From: Nostoc sp. CHAB 5834
GTDB taxonomy: Bacteria > Cyanobacteriota > Cyanobacteriia > Cyanobacteriales > Nostocaceae
Assembly: GCA_020829485.1 (NCBI GenBank)
Contig: JAIVFU010000221.1
Coordinates: 1-8,070 of the forward strand
DNA: 8,070 bases
Reading direction: 5' to 3'
The notes beneath the pieces are model-generated. The model had not been told where the DNA came from, searched no databases, and saw only the letters and a program-made list of their open reading frames with translations. Position 1 is the first letter of the stretch, and each line of letters starts with the position of its first letter. A program made the position numbers and the translations under genes. Below, in pieces: positions 5,321-8,070 of the stretch.

Positions 5321-5800
5321 ATGAAAAATCAAATTTCTTTTGCGGTATCAGCAACACAGGCTGTAATTGAGGACGCAGAAGTTGTTCATGCAGATGTCGC
5401 ACTGCTCCTCGATAATCTGCCCCTAACGTCCGGCAGCCCTATCGTTGACGTGCTGAGCCTTCTCGAACAAAGCACAAAGGAAGGTGATTTCAGCCTCTTT
5501 ACTTGCGCATGCGGCGTTCCTGGCTGTGCCGGGTACCACGAAGATGTCTTCCTGAGCCTTGAACGCGATTTCATCCTCTGGCATGTGCCAAGCACCGGGT
5601 ACCGTAAGCATTTCACTGACAAGTACGAGGATGGCCCTTGGAACTTCCGGTTTTCAACTTCTCTTTATCGCGGAGCACTCGACAAGCTTAAAGCCGATTT
5701 GTTTGCATTGGAACTGCATCATGGTGAGCTGGCGCTATATGGGGCCGGAGTTCATTTCAAGTCGGATGTCCGCCCTCTTCGCGAAGTTTTGCCAACTTGA
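5321..5800 (+). CDS. Cytoplasmic CxCGxxxC-motif protein of unknown function
   Basis: Protein of 159 residues without signal peptide. The N-terminal 50 residues are acidic and hydrophobic (QAVIEDAEVVHADVALLLDN). The centre has a conserved-looking cluster FTCACGVPGCAGYHEDV, with C62, C64, C69 and H73, which suits a small zinc or other metal site. It runs straight into a beta hairpin (VFLSLERDFILWHVP). I have seen similar CxCG..gCaG blocks in bacterial hypothetical proteins, but no function is attached to them. The C-terminal part is helical (ALDKLKADLFALELHHGELA). ATG 5321 is preferred; the frame is open back to a TTG at 5225, but the 32 extra codons would cross the presumed promoter and have no ribosome site. 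A bidirectional terminator follows. Metal binding is inferred; the cluster is too small to be a catalytic zinc site on its own. Confidence 0.75.
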   Translation: MKNQISFAVSATQAVIEDAEVVHADVALLLDNLPLTSGSPIVDVLSLLEQSTKEGDFSLFTCACGVPGCAGYHEDVFLSLERDFILWHVPSTGYRKHFTDKYEDGPWNFRFSTSLYRGALDKLKADLFALELHHGELALYGAGVHFKSDVRPLREVLPT

Positions 5801-5866
5801 TTGAGCGGAACGCCGCACTGTATATCGGAACATCCAACATCGTCGCGGTAAGCCTGAACTAAAAGC

Positions 5867-5893
5867 AAGCCACTCAACACGGGGTGGCTTTTT
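5867..5893. terminator. Bidirectional terminator between convergent genes
   Basis: AAGCCAC (5867-5873) pairs with GTGGCTT (5884-5890), extended by a T-G and a C-G pair, and is followed by TTT on the plus strand. On the minus strand the stem is followed by GCTTTTAGTT. It separates the CxCG gene (plus) from the small minus-strand genes ending at 5900. Confidence 0.85.
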
Positions 5894-5899
5894 AGGGGC

Positions 5900-6160
5900 T
5901 TAGCTCAACTGCGCCAAAAGCAGTTCTGTCTCCAGCTCTCGGCAAGTCATCTCATGCTTTAGGTTGCTGACGAGACTTCGCAAGTCCTTTGTTGACAAGC
6001 AGTCCGCCAATGCAAGCGCCATCTGCCGTCCAAAGCAGTCACTTTCTTCTTCCGTGCAGGCCCCTGATTCGACAGGGGCCTCTCGCTCCAGCACTCGAAG
6101 TTGTATCTGCTGGTTTGCATTGCGAGGAATGACTTCAGCTCCAATTTGTACCCAGCTCAT
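5900..6160 (-). CDS. Small cytoplasmic hypothetical protein (86 aa)
   Basis: From the ATG at 6160 the product is 86 residues (MSWVQIGAEVIPRNANQQIQ...). The frame is open to a TTG at 6175, directly after the TGA of the upstream small ORF. It has no signal peptide or membrane segment. The first part is beta-like (EVIPRNANQQIQLRVLEREA) and the last 40 residues are helical and charged (FGRQMALALADC, LVSNLKHEMTCRELETELLL). It has four cysteines without a clear metal pattern. Its stop is followed 7 bases later by a bidirectional terminator, which supports a real transcript on this strand. GAG seven bases before ATG 6160 is a weak ribosome site, so coupling to the upstream ORF is likely. I do not recognise the family. 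Confidence 0.5.
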   Translation of the reverse strand: MSWVQIGAEVIPRNANQQIQLRVLEREAPVESGACTEEESDCFGRQMALALADCLSTKDLRSLVSNLKHEMTCRELETELLLAQLS

Positions 6161-6175
6161 AGCACTCGACCACAA

Positions 6176-6298
6176 TCAATGTTGGGGTGCCGCATCCGCG
6201 CTGGTGCGTTCAGCCAGGTTGTTTGCGATTCGTTGAAACACAACGGGTGCAAACGAAAAGCCCGATTCGAGGTAGTCGTTCAGGTCAGAAGCATTCAT
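6176..6298 (-). CDS. Small ORF (40 aa) upstream of and in frame with the 86-aa gene
   Basis: ATG at 6298 opens MNASDLNDYLESGFSFAPVV followed by FQRIANNLAERTSADAAPQH, then a TGA at 6176-6178. The composition is protein-like: an amphipathic helix (FQRIANNLAERT) after a tight turn (ESGFSF), acidic start, ordinary codons. The next frame on this strand begins right after the TGA in the same reading frame. The two may be separate coupled genes, or one longer gene of about 131 codons split by a nonsense codon. No Shine-Dalgarno sequence precedes 6298. The divergent TolC-like gene lies beyond a 182-bp shared promoter region. Confidence 0.45.
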   Translation of the reverse strand: MNASDLNDYLESGFSFAPVVFQRIANNLAERTSADAAPQH

Positions 6299-6388
6299 GT
6301 CTAAAAGGTAAAGCTAAGTAAGGGGTACGGCTCCAATCTGACGGAAGCCACTGTAAAACACAACCAGAGTATACAACGATACAGCCAG

Positions 6389-6404
6389 CATCTTTGTAAA
6401 GATG
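6389..6404. promoter_or_regulatory. Palindrome upstream of the efflux operon
   Basis: CATCTTT-GT-AAAGATG is a perfect inverted repeat with 7-bp arms, 77 bases before the likely GTG start of the TolC-like gene. It lies in the region shared with the divergent small ORFs starting at 6298. A weak plus-strand promoter may follow (TTGGTT at 6411-6416, 17 bp, TAATAA at 6434-6439). The palindrome would then lie just upstream of the -35. Candidate operator or activator site, with no cognate regulator in the window. Confidence 0.4.
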
Positions 6405-6480
6405 TTCGGTTTGGTTCGAAATGGTTGCCCAACTAATAAATGAGGTAGCTACATTTTTAGGTGTAATCCCGAAGGCGAAT

Positions 6481-7791
6481 GTGAGCAATCTACCTCTAAA
6501 CAGAATCATCCTTGCCCTTGTCGGCGCTCTACTTATCGCACCGGCGATGGCCTCTCCCCCTACTGGGTGCCTTCCCCAACCTCCTGAGTCCGCGCTGTCT
6601 CTCCCGTCTGCGCTGGAACGTGCGTTGTGTCAAAACACTGAACTAAGCTCCGCGTACCTGGAGCTGAAGGCCGCAAATGTAGCGGCAGCCCAAGCACAGG
6701 CCGCAAGTGGCCCCCAGTTGGATGGCAGCCTGAGTTCAACCATTCAGGACGGCCAAGCTGCTGGAACAGCCACTTCGGCGAAGTTGAACCTTAGCTATCT
6801 CCTTTTCGACTTTGGTCAACAAAAAAACTCCATTGAAGCCCTGCGAGCTCAAGCGCTAGCCGCCCACTTCGCAGCGAATTCAGTAGCCCAAGATATTCTT
6901 TACGGAGGTGCCACCAAATTCATCCAAGCTGTTGACGCTGCTGAGAAGGAGGGAGTACTCAAGGAGCGTTTAACCGCTGCCAAGCAAAGCCTTGCCGTGG
7001 CTAACGCCCGGTTTGCCCTTGGAAAAACGACACGGCACGACGTGTACGTAGCACAGGCTGCTGCACACAAAGCGGAGCTGGCCGTCCTTCAAGCCCAAGC
7101 CGAAGCGGTTGCCACCACCGCAGATTTAGCCCGGCACCTCGGAGACCCTGCGGACACCCGGTATCAATTCGACAAGCTGCCCTCTCCCACTCCCGAGTTA
7201 CTCGAAGAAAGCGCTGCGCTCCTGCAACGGGCTGAGCAATTCCACCCCTCGATTCGGAAGGCCAGGGCCCTCCTGGATGCCTCTGGTAAATCCGAAGAGG
7301 GAGTCAAGGCCTCGACGTTGCCGAAGTTCACCATCTCGGCATCGCATTCACGCGCGGGCTCCGGGCTTAGGGACTCGGGTACGTCAGTCGGGCTCACGAT
7401 GACAGTGCCCCTGTTTGACAACGGGCTGCGAGACGCTCAAAAGCACTCGGCAAGGCTCAAGGTCGAGTCCGCCCAAACCAACCTGGAAGCCGCACGCCTA
7501 ACGACTTTGACCGCGCTAGTCAAAGCCGATGCTCAAGTCCGTGTTTCCTATGCCTCGTTTGAGGCTGCAAATTCCTACCTGGACGCGGCCAGAGAAGGTG
7601 AGCGGCTTGCCTCCGGCCGGTACAGCGAGGGTGTTGGAACCCTTCAAGACTGGCTTCAAGCGCAGGCGGACCTCGCAGACGCCAAGCAACAACACGTTTC
7701 TCAATCCAACGCATGGCACCTGGCAAAGATGCGACTGAGCCAAGCGACGGGCAACTTCCAACTTTCCTACAACAACAACGACAGCCAATGA
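6481..7791 (+). CDS. TolC-family outer-membrane efflux/secretion channel protein
   Basis: Outer-membrane trimeric channel component of a tripartite pump or type I secretion system, 436 residues from a GTG start. The GTG at 6481 is chosen because GAAGG (6471-6475) lies 5 bases before it. It also gives an ordinary signal peptide, NRIILALVGALLIAPAMA, cleaved after residue 24. The in-frame ATG at 6421 has no ribosome site and would add 20 residues before that signal. Mature protein: two tandem OEP repeats with long alanine-rich coiled-coil helices. The first runs from SLPSALERALCQNTELSSAY, with strand LNLSYLLFDFGQQ; the second from HPSIRKARALLDASG, with strand VGLTMTVPLFDNGLR. There are two N-terminal cysteines (C30, C50) and no lipobox, so it is probably not lipidated, unlike many RND-partner OMFs. 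It overlaps the adaptor gene by 4 bases (ATGA). Substrate unknown. Confidence 0.92.
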   Translation: MSNLPLNRIILALVGALLIAPAMASPPTGCLPQPPESALSLPSALERALCQNTELSSAYLELKAANVAAAQAQAASGPQLDGSLSSTIQDGQAAGTATSAKLNLSYLLFDFGQQKNSIEALRAQALAAHFAANSVAQDILYGGATKFIQAVDAAEKEGVLKERLTAAKQSLAVANARFALGKTTRHDVYVAQAAAHKAELAVLQAQAEAVATTADLARHLGDPADTRYQFDKLPSPTPELLEESAALLQRAEQFHPSIRKARALLDASGKSEEGVKASTLPKFTISASHSRAGSGLRDSGTSVGLTMTVPLFDNGLRDAQKHSARLKVESAQTNLEAARLTTLTALVKADAQVRVSYASFEAANSYLDAAREGERLASGRYSEGVGTLQDWLQAQADLADAKQQHVSQSNAWHLAKMRLSQATGNFQLSYNNNDSQ

Positions 7792-8070
7792 CGAAATCCA
7801 ACCCCTCCTTCCCTCCCATTCCCCCTACAGGTCGCCGAAACAAAGTCATCGCTGTCAGCATCGCAATTGGCCTTCTAGGAGTGGGAGGCTACTTGTTGAA
7901 AGCAGAAAAAGCTGCTCATCCTGTTCAAGCCCAGAGCGCCACAGTAAAGCTGCCGCGGGTTGTCGTAGCGGATGTGAAGGAGGTAGTTCTCACCGAAAAA
8001 GTGGAGCTCTATGCGGACCTAGTCAGCTTAACCTCTCCTCAACTTTCTGCGGAAGTGTCTGGAGATCGGA
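7788..8070 (+). CDS. Periplasmic adaptor (membrane fusion protein), 3' end outside the window
   Basis: First 94 residues of an efflux adaptor that would join the inner-membrane pump to the TolC-like channel. A proline-rich cytoplasmic N-terminus (PSFPPIPPTGRRNK) is followed by one membrane anchor, about residues 20-37 (VIAVSIAIGLLGVGGYLL). The periplasmic part opens with PRVVVADVKEVVLTEKVELY and SLTSPQLSAEVSGDR, the usual start of the barrel and biotinyl-lipoyl region of HlyD/AcrA-type adaptors (strand, then ...aevsG). There is no lipobox, so it is a transmembrane-anchored adaptor. The ATGA overlap with the TolC-like gene implies translational coupling. The gene is cut by the window end, so RND, ABC or MFS type cannot be told. 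Confidence 0.85.
   Translation, partial: MTKSNPSFPPIPPTGRRNKVIAVSIAIGLLGVGGYLLKAEKAAHPVQAQSATVKLPRVVVADVKEVVLTEKVELYADLVSLTSPQLSAEVSGDR

Noticed and set aside
5964..6236. 90-residue plus-strand frame
   Set aside because: Serine-, arginine- and alanine-rich shadow of the minus-strand small genes; the bidirectional terminator and codon composition favour the minus strand.

Overview
The window looks like an accessory region (plasmid or genomic island) of a Gram-negative bacterium. Moderate GC, several Sec and lipoprotein signal peptides, and a TolC-type outer-membrane protein with a periplasmic adaptor all require an outer membrane. The TolC mature N-terminus, with a cysteine just before the first helix (ERALCQNTEL), resembles TolC/CyaE-like proteins I know from Betaproteobacteria (Burkholderiales). 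That host assignment is an inference and only moderately firm. No tRNA, rRNA, transposase, integrase or CRISPR array was found.

Layout. 10-971: an exported M48-type zinc metallopeptidase, then a 60-codon protein closed by a hairpin terminator. 1028-1316: a 289-bp leader that ends in a short ORF (1288-1392) with a good ribosome site. This ORF overlaps the start of a 251-residue cytoplasmic protein (1317-2072), which carries a small N-terminal helical domain also seen in glyoxalase-superfamily hypotheticals. A 12-bp bidirectional terminator (2101-2140) separates it from a convergent gene for a small secreted helical protein (2153-2599, minus). 2706-3855: a perfect 17-bp palindrome abutting TATAAT, an XRE/HipB-like repressor (2755-3168), and 2 bp later a CxxC thioredoxin-fold lipoprotein resembling DsbC/DsbG (3171-3815), then a terminator hairpin. 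Next comes an exported six-cysteine protein (3873-4367). 4368-4714 holds no convincing gene. 4715-5185 (minus) is a small lipoprotein, divergent from a cytoplasmic CxCGxxxC protein (5321-5800) that ends in a second bidirectional terminator. 5900-6298 (minus) is a pair of small reading frames in the same frame, separated by one TGA. From 6389 on, a short palindrome precedes a TolC-family outer-membrane channel (6481-7791) that overlaps by 4 bp a membrane-fusion/adaptor protein cut off by the window end.

How the parts may work together. The efflux or secretion pair is a clear operon whose inner-membrane pump should lie just beyond 8070. The most distinctive part is the 2.7-4.4 kb block: an apparently self-regulated XRE repressor placed as if it were an antitoxin, followed not by a toxin but by a lipid-anchored thiol-disulfide protein, and then by an exported protein with six cysteines that could be its client. 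The rest is a series of short, separately terminated genes, mostly for proteins of unknown function, half of them exported.
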